The position numbers and the translations under genes are program-made. The notes under the pieces are model-generated. The model saw nothing but the letters and a program-made list of their open reading frames with translations, made no database searches and was not told the origin of the DNA. This document shows, one piece after another, positions 1-10,735 of a stretch of DNA of 64,000 bases. How positions within the stretch are numbered: the first letter of the stretch is position 1; every line of letters starts with the position of its first letter. Source of the stretch: Isoetes taiwanensis (lineage: Eukaryota; Streptophyta; Lycopodiopsida; Isoetales; Isoetaceae); NCBI GenBank assembly GCA_021234155.1, contig JAJEKV010000206.1, forward strand, positions 928,001-992,000, given 5' to 3'.

Positions 1-992
1 CTTGCTATCGACGACCACCTCTTCGGTCTTTTGTTGACGTCGCCGGTCATGGTCATATACAGATGCTCTGCGAGGTATCTGGCTTTCTTGTTCTTGAGGA
101 AGCAGCGGTATTGACTGATGGCCTGTGGGATCAGTGACTTGCCGGAGTGTGCGTTTGACCTCCCGACACTCATCATCGAACCATCTGTTGCGGGAGAAGG
201 TGGTAGCGCCCGAGGTTCGCCGTGAGCGGCCTCTCCCAAAGCAACTCTCAGCAGCTGTCAGAAGCAGGTGAGTCAGCTGAGCAGATTGCTGTTGAAGTGT
301 GAGGAGTTGCAGCAGTCCTATCAGGTCATGCTCAAGCAACCTGCACGGTCATAGTTCAGGCGCAGCTGGGGCAGCTGGGGTGTTGAGGCAGTATATGCAT
401 GGGGAGCTTGCCAATGGAGACGCACGAACAGGGGCTGGTGGTCCGAGTCCACTTCCTTGTCTCGAGTGTCCGTTCCAATGGAAAAATGGGTAACCAGGTG
501 TAGATCATGTTCCTCAACCAGCAGATAATCCACCACACTGGAGCCGCCCCCTTGGTTCTCCTGTCTACAAGTGCAGCAGCTGGAAGATGGCCAACCCATT
601 ACAAATAACCAGGTCAAAGATACTACCCAGCAACAACAACTACCTGCCATAGCGCGAAATATGGTTGTCATCTGATATCCTTGACCAAGCCACCTCTGTG
701 GGGTTCAACTGCAAGACGTCCTCTGCCAGGGGCTCAAATTTTGGGACACCTTTCGGCTCTCGTCGCGTGCATTAAAGTCGCCAAGCAACATAATCTTGCC
801 TAACTGTTTGTGCTGCTGTATGTCATCATATAGATCGACATAGGGCTCCAATCTATCCACATCCAAATGAGTGTTATAAAAGTTGCTCTCGGCATGTGGA
901 AAGTAGCATGCTGCTATGAAGAGAATGCTGCCACTGTCATGCTGCACGCGCACCCACAAGTAGCAATTGTACCTGAGGAGGCGATACGACAC
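1..992 (-). pseudogene. Decayed LINE (non-LTR retrotransposon), endonuclease region
   Basis: Read on the minus strand from 992 downward, the sequence gives an APE-like endonuclease (EEP fold). The motif LLGDFNAR lies at about 770-800 and the terminal motif DSDHQPLFVRL at about 430-460; these are the DxN and SDH catalytic motifs of this fold. Beyond it, at about 190-150, comes WFDDECREVKRTLR, typical of the linker between endonuclease and reverse transcriptase in plant LINEs. The next recognisable stretch (YRCFLKNKKARYLAEHLY, about 115-60) is in another frame, so at least one frameshift is present; another separates 705-992 from 321-671. The reverse transcriptase would lie off the left edge. 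An EEP-domain host gene is less likely given the WFDDEC linker. Confidence 0.75.
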
Positions 993-1063
993 AAGGAAGA
1001 AGCAGAAGGCGACTCACCCAGCATATGTTGAGTGTGCTAGAACTTGGGACACTCTATTGGCGC

Positions 1064-1232
1064 GCCATGAGTCGCTTTGGTGAGAGCAGGGAAGGAGGGC
1101 TAGAGAGAGAAAGTGGTGAGAGAAAGTGGAGCAAGGCGCTTTGGTCAGAGCAGGGAAGGAGGGCTAGAGAGAGAAAGTGAAAAAGGAAGGCTAGAGCAAG
1201 GCGCTAGTGAGAGAAAGTGGAGCAAGGCGCTA
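1064..1232. repeat. Imperfect tandem repeat, purine-rich
   Basis: The phrases 'gagagaaagtg', 'gagcaaggcgct' and 'agcagggaaggagggctaga' recur several times; a roughly 60-bp unit starting near 1079 repeats near 1139, with partial copies up to 1232. The strand is strongly purine-rich. No coding sense was seen. The rest of 1000-2120 is AT-rich, with a run of 23 T at 1407-1429, and holds no gene I can support. Confidence 0.7.
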
Positions 1233-2123
1233 TTTAAAGCAAAATATTAGCCAGACTTATAAGAATTTGTAGTTTCTTTGAAAATTTTGTAAGAATTGAA
1301 TTAAACTAGCAAAGATCCGGCTAAAATATGAAAAATATTACCATGGAAAGATACTTTGGCATTTTTTTCAAAAAAATCGAAGAGTCTCATTTATATTTGG
1401 CTAAAGTTTTTTTTTTTTTTTTTTTTTTTGAGATTCTTATCCTATTAAAAATTGCCAAAATCTTAATGGTGCCCAAATTTTAGCCAAATGACAAAAAATG
1501 GCCACTACTTTATACCATGTTTGCTATACCTAATGCAAGAACAATGTCAATAGGCACATGTTCTTGTCAAATAGCTTGTATGTACACTGACCTTGTTGTC
1601 CGGCCATATGAGAACCTCAATGGTGAATTGTTGATGAAGGTAACTGGATCTTACTATTGTCTTATCGACACAACTAGCTTATGAAATATTGTATGGACGC
1701 AAAAATTCAGAAAAAAATCTGCAAATTCATGTTTTGTCTAAAAATCCGCAAATTCATTTTTGTCTACGGAGACCAGAAGAACTTAGCCAGAAAAAAGAAC
1801 GCGCTTGAGCTGACAACTTTTATAGTCAACCCACAACAAACAAACAAGACCATATCAAGAAATAGCAAGAACTTAAACAATGATATACAAGAACAAAAAA
1901 CATTTGAACTGGTATTGATCTTCAGAAACATACAACTTTTATAGCTTAAATTAAAATCTTCCTTTAATGTAACAGATACAAGATTCTCCCTAAAAATGGA
2001 CCGAGCTCGAGAATATAAGAAGATAACAACTGATGGCAGATTCCTAACATTTACTGCTTGTTCCTGGATCTTTTGATAGCAGATTCCTAACATTTTACTG
2101 CCTGTGCCTGGGTCCTTTGATTC

Positions 2124-3113
2124 TCAACTGGCTTTAAATATTTCCTTAGAATCACAGCATTCTTTAGAGGAACGACACCAAGCAGAAGAAACCCTTTTAA
2201 AGAGTTTAGAATTGTGAAAACCCAAGTCAAGGAATCGGACAAACGCTCGTTGTCGATCATAGAATGGGAGAGATTCGATGACGCTCTCCAGCCAAGCACC
2301 ACATTCAAAATCGCCGCATCGATCCTGAAGCGTACAAAAAACAGGGAACCATGCAGTGACTAAAGAGGCTCTATATTGTATGCCAACAACTACTTTCCCG
2401 TTCTGAAGCTCTCCAAACAAACGATTCAGACCTTCGCTAACAAAGAGGCAGCACTCATGCGTCAAATTACATACCTTCACATGTTCCCAAACAATTTCGG
2501 CTAATTCATTTTCCCCAGCCAAAAATTGGACAGCTTTATCAGCAACCTTATGCCTCTGAAAGTCTTCTATTAACCACATCAACTTAGAGTATGCCTCAGA
2601 AATCATATTTCCTTCGTGTGCCACCTTCAATTCTGCTAAAGTTTTGTCGAGATCCTGCACCAAATCCCTTTCCAGGGAAACGTATGGAGGAGGCAATAAC
2701 CTGGGAGCCAAATCTAGAGATGGTTTTAGATTTAGAGCAGAAAGACAAGATCTAATGGCCTGTTCTTGCTGGAAAGTCCAAGGCACAGCTCCGACATACT
2801 TCATACAACAGTCAATCAGTTCTTGGCAGAGTAATTTCTCTGCTACCTCTAAGATGCCAAGAGCTTCTTCAACGCTGGAGAAATGGCGCTCTTGCTTTGG
2901 CATGTTGAGCAGCTCAAAGCATCTGACGTATTTAGGTAGGTCCTCGCAGTCTTTCACAAAAAGGACTGCAGTTTTTCTGTCGGATTCGGAGGCCCGTTCA
3001 GAGAGCTGTGTTTTGAAGGCATCTGCCTTGCAAATCACATCGGAATGGAGACGGAAAGGACCAAACGCTAAGCTGACTAACACATCTGCAGTTCCCGCAT
3101 CTCCAAGCTCCAT
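2124..3113 (-). CDS. BTB/POZ domain protein, plant At3g05675/At1g63850-like
   Basis: A 329-residue uninterrupted ORF. Residues about 10-120 read as a BTB/POZ domain (VLVSLAFGPFRLHSDVICKA near the start, KYVRCFELLN and LGILEVAEKLLCQELIDCC further on). It is followed by the plant-specific continuation KYVGAVPWTFQQEQAIRSCL; the AVPW-T-E-E phrase is characteristic of this plant BTB subfamily. The C-terminal two thirds are alpha-helical in character and also match that subfamily's layout. Such proteins are thought to act as substrate adaptors for CUL3 ubiquitin ligases. Arabidopsis relatives are somewhat longer (over 400 residues), so the C-terminus here may be shorter or continue in another exon. 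The start at 3113 opens directly before the BTB fold. This is the cleanest intact coding sequence in the window; function is inferred from family only. Confidence 0.85.
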   Translation of the reverse strand: MELGDAGTADVLVSLAFGPFRLHSDVICKADAFKTQLSERASESDRKTAVLFVKDCEDLPKYVRCFELLNMPKQERHFSSVEEALGILEVAEKLLCQELIDCCMKYVGAVPWTFQQEQAIRSCLSALNLKPSLDLAPRLLPPPYVSLERDLVQDLDKTLAELKVAHEGNMISEAYSKLMWLIEDFQRHKVADKAVQFLAGENELAEIVWEHVKVCNLTHECCLFVSEGLNRLFGELQNGKVVVGIQYRASLVTAWFPVFCTLQDRCGDFECGAWLESVIESLPFYDRQRAFVRFLDLGFHNSKLFKRVSSAWCRSSKECCDSKEIFKAS

Positions 3114-4925
3114 CTTTAGTTTGGAGTTTATTCAAACGGAGCCCCTTTTCTGGCCGAGATGGTGAATGACGTGCCCTCTTATGGTGCATGCACACCACCA
3201 CATGTTTACAAGAAAGAAGATGCACGACTCACACTTGACCGCAATTCTAAGGCCCAGATTTGGGTGTCAATTATTAAAATATCCAATAATATTATGCCAC
3301 GTCCGTAATTCTACTCATGCCTGAGATTCCATTAAAGGGTGTCTATTTTTTACGTGTCCATTACGTGGAGCTGCCATTGACGGGGGAAGTCCCCCGTGAG
3401 TTCGCCACTCCTGTTTACGTGGTATCCACGTCGGACCAAGAATCAGCTCCGGAGTTCCGGAGTTACGTGTTTACGAGGAGTTCCGGAGCGCGCTCTGCTA
3501 TCTACAGATAATGGTAAGTTCTCTATCCGTAGTGATAATGTTATTCGAAGTTCTCTACAGGTTTAAATTTCAAATTTTTTACTTCAAATTTCACAAGTTT
3601 TTGCATAATGGACGTTAAATTCCTCATAATGTAGATAATGAGGAATTTAGAATGCATTTCTGGTGTATAAGGATACAGTTGAGGTCTTTGGCTAATTCTT
3701 GTATAGATTATGTTGCCATATGCCAAAGTAGATCAATTTGATAAATCTCATGTGTGCCTATTGGTTTTCCGTAGTTTCTGTAAGATAAATGGTCTTAGCA
3801 GACTACTTGTCCAAGTCTTAAATTTCATCCAATGTAAACAAAAAATATTGTGCACTGCTCCAAATTGGTTTTCCGTAGTTTATGTAAGACAAATGGTCTT
3901 AGCAGACTACTTGTCCAAGTCTTAAATTTCATCCAATGTAAACAAAAAATATTGTGCACTGCTCCAATAGATGTTATGTAAGTCAGTAGATATATGTACT
4001 GCTATAATGCAACAATAAAGGGAGATTAAAACTCACAGTAAACTCACAGTGAATGTTGCTATATATTTGCTTTACTACACACCATAGAATGAAAGAAATA
4101 AGCATTTTGAGGATGTTTTGTCATGTCTCTCGGACCCTTTGGTTCTCATATCCACCAACATTATGCACGTTTATGCATTTTTAATTTCTCTTACCATTTC
4201 TAACTTCTCTTATCAGAATTATTCTTATTCTTACTCTTTTTCATCCCTTGAACTTCCCGTCCGGGTGTTTGTGTTCTGGTATCTTTGGTCTAAAGGATAA
4301 ATGGTTTTTATTTTCTATATCAGCATACTTCTCATTATGAAGGGTTGTATCTTTATTCTTCTATGCATTCTGCTCATCCTATTGCCATTAAATGGATGAT
4401 GAAAGTTACTCTCACTAAATCATTTCGCATGATTGTATATTTGAACTTTTTATGAACTTTAGCATTTATGTGCATTTATGCATGCTTGTGCATAGCACTG
4501 TGTACAATATTGCTGAAAATGTGAACGTGTACTTCTTATACTTCCTCCTTTTCTAGTTTTTCGCACTGCATTGTGTCTAGGTACGTATGTCCTATGCACC
4601 TCAAAACGTGTTCATATCCTTTTGGTATGGTTTTTATCCGCATTATGCTTATTCTTGCTACACATTTATCTTTGGCTTTGTCAAAAGAACGTGATTTTGT
4701 TGGTACAACAAGATAGTTTACTATTTGTGCATTTTAACCCAGATGAGTTAAACTCACTAAATTCTTTTTGCATTATATAATCTATAACTCAACGCTTATC
4801 GTCCTTAATATTACCAAAGGGGTTCAAGGCTAAATAGTCAGCATCAAGCTTTATGTCTAACTTATTCCTGTTTGCTACTAATAGTAATGTTTGTTACTGA
4901 CAATAGTCCTATTCTTTGTTTATAA
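3114..4925. other. Intergenic, AT-rich, no gene seen
   Basis: Apart from the 104-bp tandem duplication listed separately, I see only AT-rich sequence with short chance ORFs. The stretch 3114-3300 is the putative upstream region of the BTB gene. A polypyrimidine tract and TTGCAG at about 4920-4931 look like a splice acceptor in front of the next gene fragment. Confidence 0.5.
3761..3967. repeat. Tandem duplication, period 104 bp
   Basis: The block starting 'ttggttttccgtagttt' at 3761 is repeated at 3865 with only a few substitutions (for example tttctgtaagataaa against tttatgtaagacaaa). The two copies abut directly, which points to recent local duplication. Confidence 0.9.
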
Positions 4926-4930
4926 TTGCA

Positions 4931-5818
4931 GAGGTTTTCTCTTGAAAAATATTTGAAGAAGGCAAGAACTTTGCTGAAATTGGAGGAAGTGTAAACAATC
5001 CATTTGCCAGTCCAAATGCCTTTGCCAATTATCCATCGTCAATGTTTCCAATACAAGGTTTTCAACAGGGCTCTTATCCAGGATTTCATGCAGGGTTTTT
5101 ATATGGTATTAGGCCACCTCAAACTGCAACCTTGCCATCTCCTGTTGCATTGAATCATATGATAAACTTGGATGAAGATAAGGGAAAGGTGCTTGCAAAA
5201 CCGCAGCCACCTAAATGAAAGGGAAAGATCATTGGGAAGCAAAAAGGTAAAGAAGAGGATAAAAGTTTTGGACGATGGGATGATGTTTGGATAACATCCT
5301 TGATTCACATTCGTGGTGGAATGGCAGATGAGTTTTCTAAGCCACCAAAGCAACGGATTGATCTTTGGAAAACAAGATCTTGACAAAGCTAGTTCTGCAT
5401 TTTGCCCCAAGTTTGATAAAGATTCAGAGGCTTGCCAAAAAAAATGGATGCAAGTAAACAAACAATATGCCAAAGATAGGCAAAGACAACAAACATTTTC
5501 AGAAATGATAGGAGAGAATTCAAATTCTACAAGTTGATGGACGAGTACATGGGGACAAGGGCTAATGTAAGCAAAGCAGTCCATGGAGATGCCATTAATG
5601 AAGAGGAAGAAAAAATTGATTTGGTGGATGTTACTGAAAACAAAGAGAATGTCCCAACAAAACGTATTCGTAGAGATAACAAAAAGAATAATCTGCTTGT
5701 GAAGTTGGAAGAAGGACGTAAAGAAATGCTTGAGAAGTTCGATTTCTGGGAAGCTAAGCGGTTGAAGATCATGGAGAGTATGGATGCATCATTCAAAGAA
5801 CTTGTGAAGAAGCTATAG
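4931..5818 (+). pseudogene. Trihelix / Myb-SANT-like DNA-binding protein, broken
   Basis: After a likely splice acceptor (TTGCAG, ending near 4930) an Asn/Phe/Pro-rich leader reads to QPPK, then an in-frame TGA at 5216-5218. The same frame continues with KGKIIGKQKGKEED and the helix-1 phrase WDDVWITSLIHIRGGMADEF (about 5276-5335), typical of the Myb/SANT-like (trihelix) domain. The next part (FCPKFDKDSEACQKKWMQVN, 5399-5458) is in a different frame, and the end (KFYKLMDEYMGT onward, about 5520-5818) returns to the first frame. Such domains occur in plant trihelix factors and in the accessory protein of PIF/Harbinger transposons. The C-terminal 90 residues are charged and end in a helix (ESMDASFKELVKKL). 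Two frameshifts plus one stop argue for a pseudogene, although the frameshifts could be sequence errors. No Harbinger transposase was seen nearby. Confidence 0.7.
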
Positions 5819-5959
5819 ATGTTGGCATGCACATGGGAATGGGAGTACTGTTTGTACAGTTTCAGCTTTTGTGTTGTTTGTTATAATTCTTTATGTTGTT
5901 TGATTCTCTTTTTTTTCAAACTTGAAAGCATCTTAACTTGATGTATAAAACTTTGACAG

Positions 5960-6170
5960 TTTTAATGGGCAATTCCAGGAATTCCAGGAATTGTAACCAT
6001 GTGTTTTGTAGCCTGGTCTGTCTGGATCATGCAATTCCAGGAATTGTAACCATGTGTTTTGAGCAGGAATTGTAACCATTGTTATCATTGTTATAACCAG
6101 GAATTGTAACCATTGTTATCATTTGCAGCAGATGGATGTTATAACCAGGAATTATGATCATTGTTGTGCA
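5960..6170. repeat. Minisatellite built on CAGGAATTGTAACCAT
   Basis: The 16-mer 'caggaattgtaaccat' occurs four times (about 5985-6120), in two cases as a larger unit with 'gcaattccaggaattgtaaccatgtgtttt', plus degenerate copies such as 'ccaggaattatgatcattgtt'. It follows immediately after the trihelix remnant. Confidence 0.75.
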
Positions 6171-6309
6171 TACTTTGTGCAAAATAATCTCAGAAATTGT
6201 GATGGAACAAATATATTGATGAACTATTAGTGATGAAACAACTTGGGCACACTTTACTCATGTTGTATTTCGTCCAACAACACATATCAATATTACTCTC
6301 CTAACAAAG

Positions 6310-6520
6310 TTGCGTATTAAACGGGAGCAAATCATTGAAACGAGAGCAAAAGGAATATTCCTCAAAGATTCCCTTTTTTTTTACAAAAAAGGGGGTAAAA
6401 CGAGGTTAAAAAAAAAAAGATGCATGAAATTCTATTTTGACCCCCCCCTCCCCCCAAATGACTAATTTTTTTTTGCAACGAAAGAATTGACTTTTTTAAA
6501 GTGTCACTTTTCTTAGCAAA
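6310..6520. repeat. Homopolymer-rich element, diverged copy at 18.2 kb in opposite orientation
   Basis: Contains 'aaacgggag', 'ctcaaagattccctt', a hairpin of a C3T9 tract with A6G5, a run of 11 A and a C-rich tract. The same phrases in the same order, reverse-complemented, occur at about 18180-18325, so these are probably two old copies of a small mobile element. Alignment was by eye only. Confidence 0.35.
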
Positions 6521-6724
6521 TAGAATGTTCTTAAAGTACGTTTTAAGAGAGAAACTCTAATTTCAGAGGATAAAATATTAAACAAAAATTGAAGTAAAGT
6601 GAATGGCGAAAGCTGTAGTATTCTCAAAATTTGAAGATAGAATCTTCATATTCACATACAAAATTTACAGTCTTTTTCTAAGACTCAGTTATGTGCAAAA
6701 GTGTGAGGAGTGATGAGAGAGGGA

Positions 6725-7129
6725 TCCAGGACGTCTTCATATTCATTTATGCCATCGTCATCACCTTCACTTCTTTCCTTTGTCACTTTCGAGGAAGTGC
6801 TTGAGTTATCTTCCTCATCACTATCAACAGACGGTGAAGCATTGTCACCACCTTCTTCATCATCTTCTTCGTAATTACAAGCTTTTTAAGCAAATTGATA
6901 GTCTTCTCGGCGTAGGCGATTGTCGATTTCAATTTAAAATCATAGCACAATATAGTCCGTCATTAAGGTTCATTTCGTCCCTACAACCCACCTTCTTGGA
7001 CTTTCTCCCTTTTCCTTGGCTTCTCATTTCTAACTCATATCTACCTTCAAAAGCATTTTTACGGCGTGTTGCAAGCCAATGAATCTTGAGTTTAGTGACT
7101 AAGCCTTCCTCCTTGGCTGTGTCAAGCAC
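6725..7129 (-). pseudogene. Remnant of a basic/acidic protein, unidentified
   Basis: On the minus strand 7129-6929 reads as a basic segment (LKIHWLATRRKNAFEGRYEL, then SQGKGRKSKK). After a break it continues in other frames through STIAYAEKTINLLKKL into a strongly acidic Ser-rich tail (about 6865-6725; NYEEDDEEGGDNASPSVDSD and EYEDVLDP). The switch from a basic helix to an acidic tail looks like the C-terminus of a transposon or nuclear protein. I do not recognise the family. The frame breaks suggest decay. Confidence 0.35.
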
Positions 7130-8519
7130 TTTTTGCTATCGAGCGGTCGACCTTTGTCATCCTCCTCGGTCGGAAGAGCAATTAGCATACCTTTGGTAAT
7201 TTACGTGATATTACCTTGAGGCTCATTCCTGCGTCTTGGTCCGAGATACATGACTCGGTCCTCCTCGTCTTCTACTGCGAGGTGCAAATGTAGCCTTTGC
7301 TTGGACACTGCTTAGTCTTTGGGGTTGATGGAAGGTGTTAGGCCATTGAAATGGTTCTTGCAAGCTGTCTTAGAGCTATATTTTGTACAACAATTTTACG
7401 TTCGAGAAAGAAATTACTCCACCACATCAGATCTTCTTCTAAGAAGTACTTAAAGCTGAGGAAATTCCATTTTCAATGGCTTTTAAGGATGACTCACGGG
7501 GTACTTTTCTTCCGCTTGGACTCCTTAGGATTTTTGAGAGGAAGTTGCTTTCAAAGACGTTCTATGAAGGAAGTGTACGGAGCGAGGTGTAGTACCGCAT
7601 GCGTAGCGTCTCCGGGTACTCGTGACGTAAAAAGTACTTTTACGTACTATACCTCATAAAGTACCGTCCATTTTAACGTCTGAAATTTTTTTTTTTTAAG
7701 CACGTTAAAAGTCTGCAGGAAATCTTGTACCTATAACGTCTTGTCTGATCGTCTGATGCGTTAAATCACGTAGCGTGCTTCTAACTTGTCCAATATTCGT
7801 TATTATATACATAATTTTGGTAGTTTCTTATTTTCTTTTTTGTTTTAGTAGTTCAATTAGCTTTCTAGGTAACTATTTGAACATTTTGGTAACTATTTGA
7901 ACATTTTGTCTCATTATGATTGACCAGTAGTAATTTGTTATTACATGCATAATGGCAAGAGCTCATACACAATTCTACAATTCAGCCTTCATAGCAGATA
8001 TATTATATTTTAGACCTTACTCGTCAAGGTCATTTCTGCATCTCCATGCCTCTCCATCTGAATTTCTTTATGCAATGAAGAAAAAAATTTGCTCTTCAAT
8101 GTCCTCTTCACTTGAAGAAATAAAGAAATGACTGAAATAAAATGGAAGAGAAAAAAATATATGACAAGTGAAACTTTTGCATACCTGAATTCACTTGTAT
8201 GCTGGATTTTCCGACCAGCTTGCTTTCTGGCACTGGATCAGCCTATTACAAAGCCTGTTATAAACTTATAATTGCATGCATCTACCAAATGCATTATTTG
8301 CTTTATTCTACTGCATTATATTTGTCATAAAGACCAATGTTACATAGGTATCAGCCGTCAATGACCATTCATGCAACTGGTCATATAATGATGTTCAAAT
8401 CAGCAAAACATGAGAGTGCCCTTTGGAAAAAAAAAACACATTTTAACCGTGTCTAATTTCCACTCTCTGCCATATCACCTGCAAGCAATAGGGTTTGAAA
8501 ATCAGAATTTATATTTCAT
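7130..8519. other. Intergenic, no gene seen
   Basis: Short chance ORFs only. Between 7560 and 7760 there is a run of CG-containing words ('acgtaaaaagtacttttacgta' is a local inverted repeat at about 7625-7646), and the rest is AT-rich. Confidence 0.4.
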
Positions 8520-8696
8520 TTACAAGCTGAAATCAAAGTCACCTACAGCAATGCCACCTACATGTGCTATCATTCTTGTCTTCGTCCCTTTGCCTGGTTT
8601 TCCACACATCCTACAATTCCATGTCCTATTATCATTGTTAATCTTTACAATATTGGTGCAGAACTTCTTCCAAAGTGGTGACTCTTCGCGAGGCAT
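8520..8696 (-). pseudogene. BED-type zinc finger exon (hAT transposase-like N-terminus)
   Basis: A 58-codon minus-strand ORF from the ATG at 8696-8694. It begins MPREESPLWKKFC, then has the Cys pair CRMC followed by GKPGKGTKTRMIAHVGGIAVGD. The spacing W..F / C-x2-C / H is that of BED zinc fingers at the N-terminus of many plant hAT transposases and of some domesticated proteins. The reading frame ends at TAA, but the last codons coincide with a good splice donor (TT|GTAAATG), so this may be a first exon. No hAT catalytic region is recognisable further down the minus strand, so it is probably an isolated fragment. Classification is from the motif alone. Confidence 0.6.
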
Positions 8697-8839
8697 TTTG
8701 CTTTGAATAATTTAACAAAAAATACTGTCTGCAAGTAAACATTTACCATTTAAACAAATAAGTGGAAGAATACACATAATATATAGCATTTCTTAAAAAA
8801 ATCATAGATGCAACTAGTAAGCTCTAACATGCTTCTTAA

Positions 8840-9930
8840 TTAACTTTCAAATGCAAGCTTCATTTTTCAAGCAAGGTTATCCGTTGGAAAGATCAAGACA
8901 GGCTCTAAAAATAATACTAGGTACACATTTTTCAAACTCCTATTGTAGGTACGTCAAATATGACAAAATACATTTGCTGGTCTAATTTTACAGCAGAGTG
9001 CAAATATGGAGATAAGTGGAAGAAGCAAGCTCCGTTTTTCAAGCGTGAACATTCGTTGGAAAGCTTAGTAAATGATCTACAAATTATCTTAGGTGTGCTT
9101 TTTCAAAAATCAATGTCTAAATGGGTCAAATATAACAAATCGTATCAGCTCCCAGAACTACATAAAGACTTAAAGATAGATTCCTTTCTACTTGATAGAA
9201 AATGTACATATAGGAGTAGGACTGAAACTGGAAATTGATGTTGGGCTAACCCTTATCAGCTTTACGTGATCAATCAATCAAATTAAAATGCTTGATGTCC
9301 ATGTCCATTTTCAGACATTTGCACTCTTTAAGGTCAGCAACCTAGCAAGCTATTTCTTGTATGCTTCTTGAATAACTTCAAATGCAAGCTCTATTTTCCA
9401 AGCAAGAGCATCCGTTGGAAAGGTCAAGACAAGCTCTAAAAATAATACTAGGTACATATTTTTCAAATTCCTATCGTAGATATGTCAAATATGACAAAAC
9501 TCATTTGCTGGTCTAATTTTACAGCAGAGTGCAAATATGGAGATAACTGGAAGAAGCAAGCTCCATTTTTCAAGCATGAACATTCGTTGGAAAGCTTAGT
9601 AAATGATCTACAAATTATCTTAGGCGTGCTTTTTCAAAAATCAATGTCTATATGGGTCAAATATAGCAAATTGTATCAGCTCCCAGAACTACATAAAGAC
9701 TTAGAGATTCCTTTCTACTTGAGAGAAAATGTACATGCAGGACTAAAACTGGAAATTGATGTTGAGCTAGAAAAAAAGCTCTGTTTTTCAAGCATGAGCA
9801 TTTATTGGAAAGCGTTCTTTCAAAATTCAGATTTTAAAAGGGCCAAATATATAAAACATATCACCTCCCTGAATTACATGAAGACTTGATCACTCCTTTC
9901 TACTTGAGAGCCTAAAACTAGAAATTAATG
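8840..9930. repeat. Two-and-a-half-fold repeated module, about 0.5 kb
   Basis: A block containing 'catttgctggtctaattttacagcagagtgcaaatatggagat' (8972-9014) and 'ttggaaagcttagtaaatgatctac' recurs at 9505-9610 with over 90 percent identity by eye; flanking sequence from about 8850 is shared with about 9360. A third partial, more diverged copy starts near 9770 ('ctgtttttcaagcatgagca') and runs to about 9930. The open frames inside (8960-9238 and 9482-9889) parallel each other because of the duplication and show no recognisable domain. Confidence 0.8.
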
Positions 9931-10559
9931 TTGATTCTTACCAAGTTTTTGTCAGCAATCTATCCATGACTGTTGCTTATGCCCATTTTCAAATATTTGC
10001 GCTCCTTAAGTGCTGCAAAGCCTGTGCAAAATTTATATAATCATGAATCAGGTGAAAGGAATAGCATCTAATAAAAATAGGAAGCAATACCTATGGATTT
10101 GAGTTTAATCTTGTATCAGCTGAGCACAAACTCGTGCATTCCATTGATCCTGCATAAGAGGTTAAATGGGTAAGATTAGTCAAGTACGAATATGAAAATG
10201 GAAATGAATACAACTGCTCCAACTACAGATTGTCTAAAACATACAAAGTAAATATGACAGAGATGGCAATGGTAAGGACCCAAAATGAGGATTTCTGCTC
10301 CTAAATGCTCCTCCACGGCAATGAAAATGCTCCTACTGCTTATCAAACGACTGTCTTGAGCTCTAGAATCCTAGATTGGTCGCCCCTTCAAACTTTTCAA
10401 ACTGAGATGTGATCCCACAGCCACCGGATGGATCTAAGATAGTTTTACCAGAGTTTGAGAGATCAAAGATCGGCGTTCCATAAACCGCCAACGTCGATCA
10501 TGGTCTAGGGCGGCGCCAAAAAAAAAGGTAAAAAAAGGAACAAAAATATTAGTTAGCAC
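9931..10559. other. Intergenic, no gene seen
   Basis: No coding, RNA or strong repeat signal was seen here. The sequence becomes more CG-containing from about 10400 as the ACGT-rich block is approached. Confidence 0.4.
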
Positions 10560-10564
10560 CTTAT

Positions 10565-10735
10565 ACATACGTACGTACGTAACGTACGGTACGTGTTCTA
10601 GACTTTACGTACGCGTCCGTTAACGTGCTCAAATTTATCCAAAAAAAATGCATGATATGGTAACGTACGTACAGTACGTATGGGTACGGTACGTTAGGTA
10701 CAGAAAAGGTACCGTACGCGTACGTAACCTACACT
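10565..10735. repeat. ACGT/GTAC-rich palindromic block
   Basis: The words ACGT, GTAC and CGTACG occur in dense overlapping runs ('acgtacgtacgtaacgtacggtacgtg' spans 10570-10596; further clusters at 10600-10625 and 10662-10730). Nearly every segment can pair with another. It borders the 3' end of the DUF7869-like remnant and may mark the end of that element. Confidence 0.7.

Noticed and set aside
2644-3165. 173-residue plus-strand ORF opposite the BTB gene
   Set aside because: It is the antisense shadow of the BTB/POZ coding sequence.
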